Under the pieces are notes generated by a model, which worked only from the letters and a program-made list of their open reading frames with translations, had not been told where the DNA came from and made no database searches. The translations under genes and the position numbers were made by a program. Positions 17,754 through 27,433 of a stretch of 64,000 nt of DNA are shown one piece after another (the stretch's first letter is position 1; the number at the start of each line of letters is the position of its first letter). Location of the stretch: NCBI GenBank assembly GCA_963842975.1, contig CAWJIH010000011.1, forward strand, positions 62,001-126,000, given 5' to 3'. The DNA is from JACJWR01 sp963842975 (GTDB taxonomy: Bacteria; Actinomycetota; Actinomycetes; S36-B12; UBA10799).

Positions 17754-19526
17754 CTAGTCGCTGTCCCCGCCGCGGTGGCGCAGTATTGGTACCCGGGCAC
17801 GGACGAGTGCGATGCCATCGTTGATCTCTTCGACTCGGAGCACCTTGCAAGCGGCTACGTAGGCAAGCACTACGGCCAGACTTCCTAGCCCGAGCACCAC
17901 GATCGCCAACAGCGGATAGCCCGCGAATCCAGCGGTAATTTCCGTGCCCACGAGCCCGGAGAACCACTGCCTTAGCCCGATCGCCACGGCGAAACCGACG
18001 CCGACCGACACCAATCCCGCCAGCAACATCCGTGCCAGAGCAGCGACGGTTGGTCCGGTGTTGAGCCCACCCAAACGCCGCCTGAGCCAGGCCCAGGCCA
18101 CGACGATGGCAAACCAATAGGCCACTGATTCGCCGAGAGCCAGACTGGCGACCTTCAGTCGGGTGGGGGCCAGGCCGTAGAAGAAGACCGCGAATCCCAC
18201 CAGCAGAGTGCTGAAGATCACAGTGACTACGAACGGGGAGCGGGTGTCGGACAACGCGTACCAGCCGCGGATGAGCAGGTAGAACAGCCCGAAGGGCAGC
18301 AGACCAAGCGCAAATATGGACACCACCAGGCCGGTGTACGTGGCTGCGTCTCCGGCGCCGGCCCCATAGTTGAAGACCAGAGTTGTGAGCAGCGGTCCGA
18401 AGACGATGAGCAGCACCCCAGCGGGGACGATCAGGGAACCGACCAGTCGGGCGCCCGCGGAGATCTGATCGGCGACGGCTCGGTAGTCGCCGTCAGCGGC
18501 AGCATGACTCATGCGTGGGAGCAGCGCGGTGACGATGGAGATAGTGATCACGGAAGTGGGCAGCATGTAGACCAAGTAGGCCTTGTCGAAGGTTGTGAGG
18601 CCCTGGGCAACTGTTCCTTCCTCCGCTGCCAGCACGTTGGCACCGGTGGCCAGCCGGGTGGTCACCAGCAGGGCAATCTGGTTGGCGAGCACCATGGCCA
18701 CCGTCCAGCCAGCTAGCTTGGCGGTCTTGCCGAGCCCGGAACCACGGAAATCGAATCTGGGGCGGTAGCTGAACGACACCCGGCGGAGCACGGGGATCAA
18801 GATGAGCGATTGCACCACCACACCGAGCGTGGTGCCGATTCCCAACCAGGTGATCTGAGTGCCGGTGATGGTGTCAACCGTGGTGTCGGTCCCGGCGAAC
18901 CACAGGTACCCCAGCGCCATCGTGATCACGATGACGTTGTTGGCAACAGGGGCAAACATGGGCATTGCGAAGTGCTGTCGGGAGTTCAGCACCTGAGCCA
19001 ACATGGTGTACAACCCGTAGAAGAAGATCTGCGGCAGGAAGAATCTGGCGAAGGCAACAGCCAGTTCATAGTTCTGCTGGGGGTAGTCCTCCGGGACATA
19101 CAGCGAGACAAGTAAGGGCGCGCCGAGCACAGCGATCACCGAAAGCCCGATGAGGACCATCCCGGTGAGGGTGAGCAAGCGGTTGGCGTAGGCGTCCCCG
19201 CCGTCGTCGTCTTCCTTGAGGTGGCGAACCAGTTGCGGTACGAAGACAGCCCCGAGCGCGCCGCCAACGAGCAGCAGATACACGGTGTTGGGCAGTGTGT
19301 TGCCAAGCGTGTAGGCGTCGGCCAGCGCACCAAAGCCGACCGCTGCGACCACCGCGATGTCGCGTCCGACACCGGTGACACGCGAGATGATGGTGCCGAT
19401 CGCCATGACTGCGGAACTCCGCAGCATGCTGGGATCGCTCTCGGCCAGACGTGCCGAATCGACCACTTCAGATTGGCCGTCGTCAGGCGGTTCACCGAAA
19501 GCTGCAGGCTCACTCACCTTCGACAC
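17754..19526 (-). CDS. murJ: Lipid II flippase MurJ
   Basis: MOP-family transporter that flips the peptidoglycan precursor lipid II across the membrane. The 590 residues have about 14 hydrophobic segments. The MurJ N-terminal pattern MLRSSAVMAIGTIISRVTG begins near residue 34, after a charged cytoplasmic leader. GTG start with GGAGG at good spacing; it overlaps the DUF6049 stop by 17 bp. The family-typical stretch GVGRDIAVVAAVGFGALADA is present. Unlike mycobacterial MviN it ends after the transporter domain. Confidence 0.95.
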   Translation of the reverse strand: MSKVSEPAAFGEPPDDGQSEVVDSARLAESDPSMLRSSAVMAIGTIISRVTGVGRDIAVVAAVGFGALADAYTLGNTLPNTVYLLLVGGALGAVFVPQLVRHLKEDDDGGDAYANRLLTLTGMVLIGLSVIAVLGAPLLVSLYVPEDYPQQNYELAVAFARFFLPQIFFYGLYTMLAQVLNSRQHFAMPMFAPVANNVIVITMALGYLWFAGTDTTVDTITGTQITWLGIGTTLGVVVQSLILIPVLRRVSFSYRPRFDFRGSGLGKTAKLAGWTVAMVLANQIALLVTTRLATGANVLAAEEGTVAQGLTTFDKAYLVYMLPTSVITISIVTALLPRMSHAAADGDYRAVADQISAGARLVGSLIVPAGVLLIVFGPLLTTLVFNYGAGAGDAATYTGLVVSIFALGLLPFGLFYLLIRGWYALSDTRSPFVVTVIFSTLLVGFAVFFYGLAPTRLKVASLALGESVAYWFAIVVAWAWLRRRLGGLNTGPTVAALARMLLAGLVSVGVGFAVAIGLRQWFSGLVGTEITAGFAGYPLLAIVVLGLGSLAVVLAYVAACKVLRVEEINDGIALVRARVPILRHRGGDSD

Positions 19527-21618
19527 GCCCTGCCTCCAGCGATTCGGAATCCGTTTCAGCCGCGACGGACCCTGCGTCCTGGGCCCCGGGGGACCTCCGT
19601 CGGTACCTGCGGATCGTACTCCATCCGGCCATCAGGATGAGGGCACCGAACGCCAGGCCCACGGCCCAGGCAGCCACCCGCGAATATGCCGAGGTGCGTA
19701 GCTCGAAATCCTCACCACGGCCGTAGGGCGACCCCTCGGGGGTCAGGAGCTGGGCAGTTACGGTCAGTGGCTCGGAACCGATGACCCGGACTGGGACCTC
19801 CAGGCTGAGGCGCTGGCCAGGCGGCACAGTGATCGGTGGGATCGGCTCAGGATCAATGCGGTACGAGGGCGTGGCCGAAAGCGTCAGACCGACGTTGACC
19901 GCCACCGCGAGGTCGTTCGAGACCGTCACCGGCACTCGTCCTTGCTCGCCGGGGAATGACACCGGCCCGGCGCTGCTGATGGTGACTTTGTCCCGTTCGG
20001 CCGAGATCTGTTCAGATGTGCGGCTCAACTGCAGGGCCCCAAGGGCGGCGTCGTTGCGCCAGGCGGCCGAGGAGCTCCGTAGCAGGGACTCCCGGAATGG
20101 GCTCAGGACGTCGCCCGGAGCGATGGCGATATCCCCGATTTCGGCCAGCGCGGCGCCTGCATTCGCCACCTGGGTCATGTGTGATCCAGAGAGTCGAGCC
20201 GCCTGCGCGAGCGGACCGAAAGGCAGAAGTTCAGCTTCCACCGTCGGCGGGTCGGTTGCGTCGAGGATGTCGCGCAACTGCACGAATTCGGCGTACTCGC
20301 CACCCTTGAGGCCAGTGAGCAGCACGTCCAACTGACGTTCTGGAGCCTGCCAGCGAGTGGTGGGTGGCAGCACAATCAGGGTGGGGCCATCCTGAGCTTG
20401 TGCCTTCAGCCCGACCAGTGCCATGAAAAGCTGGCGCCACTGCAGGGCGTTCTCGGGTCGGTCGGCGAGGAGTCGCAGGGCCAGAGCCAGATCCGCGTCG
20501 CCCACGATCCCGGTCAACGTTCCGCTGTCCGTGCCGAGGGTGACGAGCGAATTGCCAGCCGGCGAGACTCCTTCGGCGGCCAAGGCGACGTTGCGCACCC
20601 CAGCCACCCGAAGGGCATCCAGGGTGGCTTGATCGAGGCGGCCGTCGGGGGGCCAACTGAAGCCGCCGCTGACTCCGCGGCCCAGTTGCGTCGTGAGCAG
20701 TTCCGGAGCCGTGGTCGTGGCGAGTATCAGGTCGGTGAGCTGACCGGCCGACACCTCCGCCGGGGAATCCGGATCCGCGTAGGCCATGGCGGTCACGTCG
20801 GCGCGGGCGGCGGAGGAAACGGCGCTCTGAAGTTGCTCAAGCCAGGCTGTGGCGGCGGGGTCCCCGGGAAGTTCGACAGGGTTAGACGAGGCGTCAAGCT
20901 GACGATGTGGGCGGGCCAGCAGCTCGGCGCTCTGAACCGTTTGCGGATCGATCACCCAACTCACCGATTCGGTGAATCGGGCGCCCACCGTCAGAAGTTC
21001 CCGAAGCCTGCCGCCGCGATCAATCTCGGATGCCGGTGCATCGGAAATGAACACGTCTTCGCTGTCCCGGGCGGGTAGACCGACGATCGGCCAGAGGAAA
21101 GCAATCCGGGCTGGATTTGCCAGGGCACCGGGAGGGAACCAAGGCAGTAGCAGGGATGCCCGCCCGAGGATGTCGGCTTGGCCATCCACCGACTCGATAC
21201 CGATCGGATACACACCAGCCGCAAGCGTCGGCAGTTCCGTGAATGGGACGGTCAGCGTGAAGGTGGACTCTTCACCGGGAGCCAGGGAAACGAATCCGGG
21301 TTGCTGATCGGCCAAAACGCCAGTGACCGGGGGTTCTTCGGTGGCCTGCACGAAGGCATCGGACGGCGCGGCCAGCGGTTCGGTGCCCACCACCATGCGC
21401 ACGCCCACGTCGCGTAGCGCGACCGTCGACGCATTCCGGAGCACCCCGGATACCTCCAAGGTGTCATCTGGCTGGGGTGACGCGGGCAGCAGCGTGCGGA
21501 TTTCCACATCGACCAAACCCGTCAGATCTGCTGCCGCCGCGGGGGAGAGGCCACCGACCAGCGGCGTCAAGGCGCTTGCGATCAGTAGGACAACCAGGGC
21601 GCCGATCCGCGTGATCAC
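19510..21618 (-). CDS. Secreted, membrane-anchored DUF6049 family protein
   Basis: A 702-residue protein with a signal peptide (about 1-29), a large extracytoplasmic region and one C-terminal membrane helix (VAAWAVGLAFGALILMAGW) followed by a short basic cytoplasmic tail. It contains Ig-like beta segments (for example TLEVSGVLRNAST, VPVTVSNDLAVAVNVGL). It occupies the place of mycobacterial Rv3909 between the nudix gene and murJ. Function is unknown; the coupling to murJ suggests an envelope role. GTG start overlaps the nudix stop (GTGA). Confidence 0.85.
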   Translation of the reverse strand: MITRIGALVVLLIASALTPLVGGLSPAAAADLTGLVDVEIRTLLPASPQPDDTLEVSGVLRNASTVALRDVGVRMVVGTEPLAAPSDAFVQATEEPPVTGVLADQQPGFVSLAPGEESTFTLTVPFTELPTLAAGVYPIGIESVDGQADILGRASLLLPWFPPGALANPARIAFLWPIVGLPARDSEDVFISDAPASEIDRGGRLRELLTVGARFTESVSWVIDPQTVQSAELLARPHRQLDASSNPVELPGDPAATAWLEQLQSAVSSAARADVTAMAYADPDSPAEVSAGQLTDLILATTTAPELLTTQLGRGVSGGFSWPPDGRLDQATLDALRVAGVRNVALAAEGVSPAGNSLVTLGTDSGTLTGIVGDADLALALRLLADRPENALQWRQLFMALVGLKAQAQDGPTLIVLPPTTRWQAPERQLDVLLTGLKGGEYAEFVQLRDILDATDPPTVEAELLPFGPLAQAARLSGSHMTQVANAGAALAEIGDIAIAPGDVLSPFRESLLRSSSAAWRNDAALGALQLSRTSEQISAERDKVTISSAGPVSFPGEQGRVPVTVSNDLAVAVNVGLTLSATPSYRIDPEPIPPITVPPGQRLSLEVPVRVIGSEPLTVTAQLLTPEGSPYGRGEDFELRTSAYSRVAAWAVGLAFGALILMAGWSTIRRYRRRSPGAQDAGSVAAETDSESLEAGRVEGE

Positions 21619-22079
21619 CGCAGTTCCGCGAGCAGCCTTGGGACTTTCTCCATCAGGCGCCTTTCATCGGCGTAGGTCAGTCTGGCTGCGACATCACCCA
21701 CGGCCACCCAGGCAACATCGGCAACCTCGACATCGTCGGTGTTCACTTGACCGCCGGTGCGTTCCAGAATGAAGTGGTGCACGGTCTTGTGGATTCGCTT
21801 GCCATCCGCCACAAAGGTGAAGTCAATGGAACCCAGTTCGCCGAGCACCCGTCCGGTGATGCCGGTCTCTTCCCAGATCTCCCGAGCAGCAGTCTGTTCG
21901 CGGGTCTCGCCTGGCTCGATGTGGCCCTTCGGCAACGACCACACCATCCGGCCACGCCGGTCGTAGCGGCCGATGATGACGGTGGAGATGGGGTCGCGAT
22001 TGAAGTCGATCACCAGACCGCCGGCGCTCGTCTCCTCTACGGCCGGGGGATGGCGTCGCCCTGACCGTGATCCAGACAT
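21615..22079 (-). CDS. NUDIX hydrolase (MutT4-like)
   Basis: A 154-residue pyrophosphohydrolase. The Nudix box is complete: G-H-I-E-P-G-E at 52-58, then REIWEETGITG. The ATG at 22079 (MSGSRSGRRHPPAVEETSAG) divides it from divergent pcnA by 89 bp. It is the first gene of the leftward murJ-sigM-cwlM run and matches the position of Rv3908 (mutT4) in mycobacteria. The substrate is not evident from the sequence. Confidence 0.88.
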   Translation of the reverse strand: MSGSRSGRRHPPAVEETSAGGLVIDFNRDPISTVIIGRYDRRGRMVWSLPKGHIEPGETREQTAAREIWEETGITGRVLGELGSIDFTFVADGKRIHKTVHHFILERTGGQVNTDDVEVADVAWVAVGDVAARLTYADERRLMEKVPRLLAELR

Positions 22080-22168
22080 GCCCGCCAGTCTAACTGCGCG
22101 GGAGGGTTCGTGCCGACGTTGTCGCAGCCGCGTTCGGCTGTGCCGCGCTGCTCGGTAGGCTCCCCACT

Positions 22169-23617
22169 GTGACATCGGCATCCTCAGCCAGCCTTGAGGC
22201 GGTAGCCCGGGTACGTCCGGCGCTCGCACCGGCGGTCGGACAGATCTCGCAGATCATGGACGCATTTGCGAACGCAGGATGGGAACTGGCGTTGGTGGGT
22301 GGCAGCGTGCGGGACGCGGCCATGGGACGCACTGACAGCGACCTTGACCTCACCACCAACGCCTCGCCGGAGCACATCCTCCGCCTGGTCAAGCCCCACG
22401 CCGATGCGGTGTGGGACACCGGTATCCGCTTCGGGACCATCGGCATGAAGCTCGGTGGCTACCAGGTCGAGATCACGACCTACCGGGCCGAGGCCTACGA
22501 TCCGGACTCCCGCAAACCTCGAGTGGTGTTTGGAACGGACCTCACTGAAGACCTGGCTCGCCGGGACTTCACTGTCAACGCCATGGCCGTGCGGCTCCCC
22601 ACCGGAGCGTTCGTCGACCCCCACGGTGGAATGATCGACCTGGTCGACGGTGTGATTCGTACGCCGGCGGAACCACAGGACTCATTCGGGGATGATCCGC
22701 TGCGCATGATGCGGGCAGCCCGATTCGTCTCCCAGCTCGGATTTCGGATCGCCCCAGATACCTATCAGGCGATGGTCGAGATGGCCGACCGCATCGAAAT
22801 TGTGTCAGCGGAGCGGGTTCGCGATGAGTTGGTGAAACTGATGCTCGGGCGGTATCCGGCTGCGGGGATTCGGGTCTTGACCGACACAGGTCTGGCCGCC
22901 ATCGTGCTTCCGGAAGTGCCGGCGCTGTCGCTGGAGATCGATGAGCACCGGCGCCACAAGGATGTCTACGAGCATTCACTGACGGTGTTGGATCAGGCCG
23001 TTGCCCTTGAGACCGCGCACGAACCGCAATCGGATCCTGACTTCGTGCTCCGGTTCGCCGCGCTCATGCACGACATCGGCAAACCCAAGACGCGCCGCTT
23101 CACGGCCGACGGGGTGTCATTTCACCACCACGAGGTGGTGGGAGCAAAGATGACCCGCAAGCGGATGAAGGCGCTGCGATTCCCCAACGATGTGACCAAC
23201 GACGTGTCGAAACTCGTTGAGCTCCACTTGCGTTTCCACGGCTATGGATCCGGGGAGTGGACTGATTCGGCCGTCCGCCGCTACGTGCGCGACGCAGGAC
23301 CACTGCTCACCCGGCTGCACAAACTCACGCGGGCGGACAGCACCACGCGCAACCGACGCAAAGCAGCCGCCCTGCAATCCACCTACGACGACCTTGAGGA
23401 CCGGATCGCACGATTGGCTGCCGATGAGGAATTGAACGCGATTCGTCCGGAGCTCGATGGTGCCGCGATCATGTCTGTGCTGGAAATCCCGCCCGGTCCA
23501 ACGGTGGGTGCTGCCTACCGTCACCTGCTGGAGTATCGACTCGAGCAGGGTGCGGTTGGCGCCGAGGCGGCCGAGGCGGAGTTGCGTCGCTGGTGGTCGA
23601 CTCAGAACGAGCAGTAG
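22169..23617 (+). CDS. pcnA: CCA tRNA nucleotidyltransferase
   Basis: Adds or repairs the 3' CCA of tRNA. The 482 residues contain the nucleotidyltransferase motif LVGGSVRDAAMGR with the metal pair DSDLDL, the RRDFTVNAMAVRL motif, the RNA-binding helix domain, and a C-terminal HD domain (LMHDIGKP). Start GTG at 22169. It corresponds to Rv3907c and is divergent from the nudix gene; it converges with the next gene at a 6-bp gap. Confidence 0.93.
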   Translation: MTSASSASLEAVARVRPALAPAVGQISQIMDAFANAGWELALVGGSVRDAAMGRTDSDLDLTTNASPEHILRLVKPHADAVWDTGIRFGTIGMKLGGYQVEITTYRAEAYDPDSRKPRVVFGTDLTEDLARRDFTVNAMAVRLPTGAFVDPHGGMIDLVDGVIRTPAEPQDSFGDDPLRMMRAARFVSQLGFRIAPDTYQAMVEMADRIEIVSAERVRDELVKLMLGRYPAAGIRVLTDTGLAAIVLPEVPALSLEIDEHRRHKDVYEHSLTVLDQAVALETAHEPQSDPDFVLRFAALMHDIGKPKTRRFTADGVSFHHHEVVGAKMTRKRMKALRFPNDVTNDVSKLVELHLRFHGYGSGEWTDSAVRRYVRDAGPLLTRLHKLTRADSTTRNRRKAAALQSTYDDLEDRIARLAADEELNAIRPELDGAAIMSVLEIPPGPTVGAAYRHLLEYRLEQGAVGAEAAEAELRRWWSTQNEQ

Positions 23618-23623
23618 GGCTGC

Positions 23624-24898
23624 TTAGTCCGAGGCCGGTTCCGGCGCCGCCGGCGCGGCGGACGATTCTGGTGCAGCCCCGCGCAGCCACGTCACAACAG
23701 CTGCCAACCCCAGCGCAATCGCGGCGATCCACAACACCGCCGAGGCGGTGGTCGGGTTGAAGAGGAACAGGCTGCCGGTGGCGAGCGAAGCAATGCCGAT
23801 GAACGCCGCGCGCCAGTGTTGGTCGAGGAACTGCCCAGCGGCACTCAGTGGGCCGTTTCGTAGCGACCAGCCCGCCTGGGTGAGCCCTCCGCTGATCGCA
23901 CTGCGCAGGCTGGTGGCTGGCCGACTGCGACCGCCGAACCAGCCCAATAGCGCCACAATCACCCCAGCTGTGAACCACGCCCATACCGCTACGGTGAGGT
24001 AGCGGGTGAGCGTCACCCAGAAGATGTCCAGCAGTGCTTGAGCCTGGGCGCTAGGGGAAACGGATGCCAGGAGCGACTTGGCGATCCCCAGGCCCAGGCC
24101 CAGTGCGCCAATCCCGATCGCGAGCCCAAGGCCGACGCCCATCACCAATCGGGCGCGTCGGGTGCTCAGCGCGACACCGGCGAGCACCATCACAGCGAGT
24201 GCCGGAATGAGGAAGCGGGCGACGGGGATGGTGATGTCGTAGATGAGGCGGGCCTCCCGCAATTGCGAGTCCTCCAGCAACACGATTTTCTGTTCGGCGG
24301 CTTCCGGTAGGGGTTTGCCTTCGAGTGCGGTGAGCCCGCGCTCGACTAGCTCTGCCTGTACCGCCTCGGCGATCGGGCTGGTGTCGAGCACCAACTGATC
24401 CCCCTCGAGTTGGAGGGCACCGCCGTCCTTGTCGCCGGAGAGCGCACGAATCAGGCCCTCCTGCAGTTTGGTGTTGGCCACCACCCAGAACTCTTCGAAA
24501 CGTTCGGAATTCACGATTCGCGTGGCTACCTGACTCACTAGGCTCTCGATCGCCCCGGAGATGGCCGGAACGAGTTTCGCAGCCGCCGCAGGTGGCAGCG
24601 CTGAGAGTGCTTCGTTGACCACCTCGTTCTCGTCGATGGTGGCCATGAGGGTGTCGGTGGTTTGGGTCACGATGGCCTCTTTGACGGCCTGTTCCTCGAC
24701 CAGTGGCGCCACGGTTGCCACATAGCGTTCAGTGTCGGTGAGGGTGCGTTGACCCCAAAACGCCACGAGGGCCAGTGGCATCAAGATGGAAGCGATGACG
24801 ATCAATGCCCAGGCGGCTGCACCCCTGGCTTTGCCACCGCTGGCTGGGCCGTCGGTCGTCTCCTTGGGTGAATCGCTCGGGTTGTCCTGTGCGGTCAT
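23624..24898 (-). CDS. Hypothetical integral membrane protein
   Basis: A 424-residue protein that I do not recognise. It has a polar N-terminus (1-25), a first membrane helix (AAWALIVIASILMPLALVAFW, about 28-48) and a long extracytoplasmic region of roughly 150 residues rich in Ala/Glu/Val. About five further hydrophobic segments follow, then a Pro/Ala-rich tail. Its start overlaps the end of the MFS transporter gene (ATGA), so the two are probably coupled. Confidence 0.7.
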   Translation of the reverse strand: MTAQDNPSDSPKETTDGPASGGKARGAAAWALIVIASILMPLALVAFWGQRTLTDTERYVATVAPLVEEQAVKEAIVTQTTDTLMATIDENEVVNEALSALPPAAAAKLVPAISGAIESLVSQVATRIVNSERFEEFWVVANTKLQEGLIRALSGDKDGGALQLEGDQLVLDTSPIAEAVQAELVERGLTALEGKPLPEAAEQKIVLLEDSQLREARLIYDITIPVARFLIPALAVMVLAGVALSTRRARLVMGVGLGLAIGIGALGLGLGIAKSLLASVSPSAQAQALLDIFWVTLTRYLTVAVWAWFTAGVIVALLGWFGGRSRPATSLRSAISGGLTQAGWSLRNGPLSAAGQFLDQHWRAAFIGIASLATGSLFLFNPTTASAVLWIAAIALGLAAVVTWLRGAAPESSAAPAAPEPASD

Positions 24899-26205
24899 GT
24901 GGTGGGACTTCCTGTCTGGGCCGGGGAAACGCTAATGCGGTGAACATGGATGCGTCGTCCCGACAATAGGAACATGAGGGCCGACAGCATGAGCAGGCAG
25001 CCCGTAGCCCAGGACAGCGGGATTGAGACTCCATCAGCCGGGACCAGGAAGCCAGCTACGGCGATCCCGGTGAGCAACGAGACATTGATCCCGACGTCAA
25101 GCAGCGAGAACACCCGCCCGCGGATCTGATCGGTGATGCTGAACGCCACCACAGTGTCGGTATCGATCTTCACCGATTGACCTGCGAACCCGAGCAGCGA
25201 GGCACCGATGATGAATCCGATGGCGGTGACGCTTAGGAGCCCCGGGGTGGCGACCAGCGCGGCAAGCACGACGGTGCTCGCCGACCACCACCCGGGCGAC
25301 CAGCGGCGAACCACAGGTGGGGTGACGACCGCACCGAGCAGCGCTCCAGCGCCAGCGCCGGCGATCGCTAGACCAAACAATCCGAGGGCACCGGCGTTGT
25401 TGTCCGGGCTGAGGACGTTCTTGGAGGCCACGATGGCGAGCAGCAGCGCCACCCCGTAGGCCATCCGGTGCAACATCACTCCCCAGAACGACCACCAGGC
25501 CTGCTTGGCTTGCCACAGGGTATGCGCCCCGAATCGCAACTGGCGCAGCACCTCGCGCACCGTCTCGTGCCGTATGTGGTCCCCATGGGGCCCGAGCAGG
25601 CTGACTGGGAGGCGCAGACTCAGCGCGGCTGTGATCACCAGGCCGACTGCCGCCAGGGCCAGCAGGAACGCGGTGGTTTCGCGGGTGGCGCCGAGGATTG
25701 ATCCGAGGGAAAGCGACAGTGCGGCGCCGATCGCGGCGCCTGTGGTACCCGAGACCGGTGCCACCGCGTTGGCTGAGATCAGCCTTTCGGGCGGCACGGT
25801 GTTCGGGATCGATGTCGCCAGCGCGGTGAGGATGAGTCGGTTCGTGCCCAGCACGAAGAGCACGACCAGCCCGAGCAGCAACGTCGGAGCTTCAGCGAGA
25901 GTGATGGCGATCAGCGCACCGACCATCCCGGCGCGGGCAAGATTCGCGAATAGCAGCACTTGGCGCCGCCGCCAACGATCGAGAAACACCCCCATGAAAG
26001 GTCCGATGAGGGAGTAGGGGAGCAGCAGTACGGCAAAGGCCGCCACGACGCCGGCTGCGCTGTCCTGACTCTCGGGACTGAACAGTACGAAGCCTGCCAG
26101 CGCCGATTGGATGATTCCATCCTGGAACTGACCCACCACACGCACGGCTAGCAGCCGTCGGAACATCCGCTCCGACAGCAGCCCTCGCAGTTGCACCCGC
26201 GCCAC
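24895..26205 (-). CDS. MFS transporter
   Basis: A 436-residue, roughly 12-helix major facilitator. The cytoplasmic loop motif GVFLDRWRRRQVLL is of the MFS type between helices 2 and 3. The protein resembles the MFS_3 drug/macrolide efflux branch, but the substrate cannot be told. GTG start; coupled to the downstream hypothetical membrane gene. A strong hairpin between it and ino1 separates the two units. Confidence 0.8.
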   Translation of the reverse strand: MARVQLRGLLSERMFRRLLAVRVVGQFQDGIIQSALAGFVLFSPESQDSAAGVVAAFAVLLLPYSLIGPFMGVFLDRWRRRQVLLFANLARAGMVGALIAITLAEAPTLLLGLVVLFVLGTNRLILTALATSIPNTVPPERLISANAVAPVSGTTGAAIGAALSLSLGSILGATRETTAFLLALAAVGLVITAALSLRLPVSLLGPHGDHIRHETVREVLRQLRFGAHTLWQAKQAWWSFWGVMLHRMAYGVALLLAIVASKNVLSPDNNAGALGLFGLAIAGAGAGALLGAVVTPPVVRRWSPGWWSASTVVLAALVATPGLLSVTAIGFIIGASLLGFAGQSVKIDTDTVVAFSITDQIRGRVFSLLDVGINVSLLTGIAVAGFLVPADGVSIPLSWATGCLLMLSALMFLLSGRRIHVHRISVSPAQTGSPTT

Positions 26206-26253
26206 ACGGCCACGCTAGTGGCAGTGGACCCGAGTTGCCTTGGCCGACGCACG

Positions 26254-26289
26254 CACTGATGCCCCGACCCGAAGGTCGGGGCATCAGTG
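26254..26289 (-). terminator. Intrinsic terminator after ino1
   Basis: A perfect 16-bp stem (26254-26269 with 26274-26289) around a 4-nt loop CGAA. It lies 61 bp past the ino1 stop and before the MFS gene, both read leftward. Confidence 0.85.
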
Positions 26290-26350
26290 AGGGACGTGCG
26301 GAGCTCGACGAGGAGTCGAGACGGACCTGCGTCGGGCGGTGTGCGGCGAC

Positions 26351-27430
26351 TTAGCGCTCGACCTCGCCGGAAATGAATCCCTCAACGGCCGTCTGCGCCT
26401 GGTCGTCGGTGTACTGCACCGGCGGCGACTTCATGAAGTAGGACGACGCCGAGAGGATCGGTCCGCCGATGCCTCGGTCCTTGGCAATTTTCGCCGCGCG
26501 GATCGCGTCGATGATGATGCCCGCAGAGTTGGGGGAGTCCCACACCTCGAGCTTGTATTCCAGACTCAGCGGCACATCGCCGAAGGCGCGGCCTTCAAGC
26601 CGGACAAAGGCCCACTTGCGGTCGTCCAACCAGGCGACGTAGTCGCTGGGGCCGATGTGCACGTTGCGGTCGGAGAGTTCTTCTCGCAACTGGGAGGTCA
26701 CGGATTGGGTTTTGGAAATCTTCTTGGACTGCAACCGCTCGCGCTCGAGCATGTTCATGAAGTCCATGTTGCCGCCGACGTTGAGCTGGTAGGTGCGGTC
26801 GACGGTGACCCCGCGGTCTTCGAACAGCTTCGCCAACACCCGGTGGGTGATGGTGGCGCCGACTTGGCTCTTGATGTCGTCGCCAACAATCGGGACGCCA
26901 GCGTCGGTGAACTTCTTGGCCCACTCGGGGTTGCTGGCGATGAACACCGGCAGCGCGTTCACGAATGCGACACCAGCGTCGAGGGCGCACTGCGCGTAGT
27001 ACTTCGCGGCAGCCTCGGAGCCGACTGGCAGGTAGCAGACGAGGACATCGGCTTGGGTCTCCTGCAAGGTCGCCACGATGTCTACCGGCGTCGCGTCCGA
27101 TTCGATGATCGTCTCGCGGTAGTACTTGCCGAGGCCGTCGAGGGTGTGACCTCGCTGCACGGTGATGCCGGTCGGCGGTACGTCGCAGATCTTGATGGTG
27201 TTGTTCTCGGATGCGCCGATGGCGTGGGCGAGGTCCTGCCCAACCTTCTTGGCATCGACGTCGAACGCCGCCACCCATTCGATGTCTGACACGTGATACG
27301 GGCCAAACTGCACATGCATTAGGCCCGGCACATGCGTGTCAGGTTGGGCGTCCTTGTAGTACTCAACGCCCTGGACTAGTGACGAGGCACAGTTGCCAAC
27401 GCCGACGATGGCCACCCTTAGGGATCCCAT
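26351..27430 (-). CDS. ino1: Inositol-3-phosphate synthase
   Basis: NAD-dependent conversion of glucose-6-phosphate to inositol-3-phosphate, the first step to inositol lipids and mycothiol. The 359 residues start MGSLRVAIVGVGNCASSLVQ with the NAD-binding loop. The family motifs LNVGGNMDFMNML and SYFMKSPP are present. It is the short actinobacterial form (Rv0046c-like). The padR gene lies 3 bp upstream in the same direction, so the repressor and the enzyme form one operon. Confidence 0.96.
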   Translation of the reverse strand: MGSLRVAIVGVGNCASSLVQGVEYYKDAQPDTHVPGLMHVQFGPYHVSDIEWVAAFDVDAKKVGQDLAHAIGASENNTIKICDVPPTGITVQRGHTLDGLGKYYRETIIESDATPVDIVATLQETQADVLVCYLPVGSEAAAKYYAQCALDAGVAFVNALPVFIASNPEWAKKFTDAGVPIVGDDIKSQVGATITHRVLAKLFEDRGVTVDRTYQLNVGGNMDFMNMLERERLQSKKISKTQSVTSQLREELSDRNVHIGPSDYVAWLDDRKWAFVRLEGRAFGDVPLSLEYKLEVWDSPNSAGIIIDAIRAAKIAKDRGIGGPILSASSYFMKSPPVQYTDDQAQTAVEGFISGEVER

Positions 27431-27433
27431 CAG

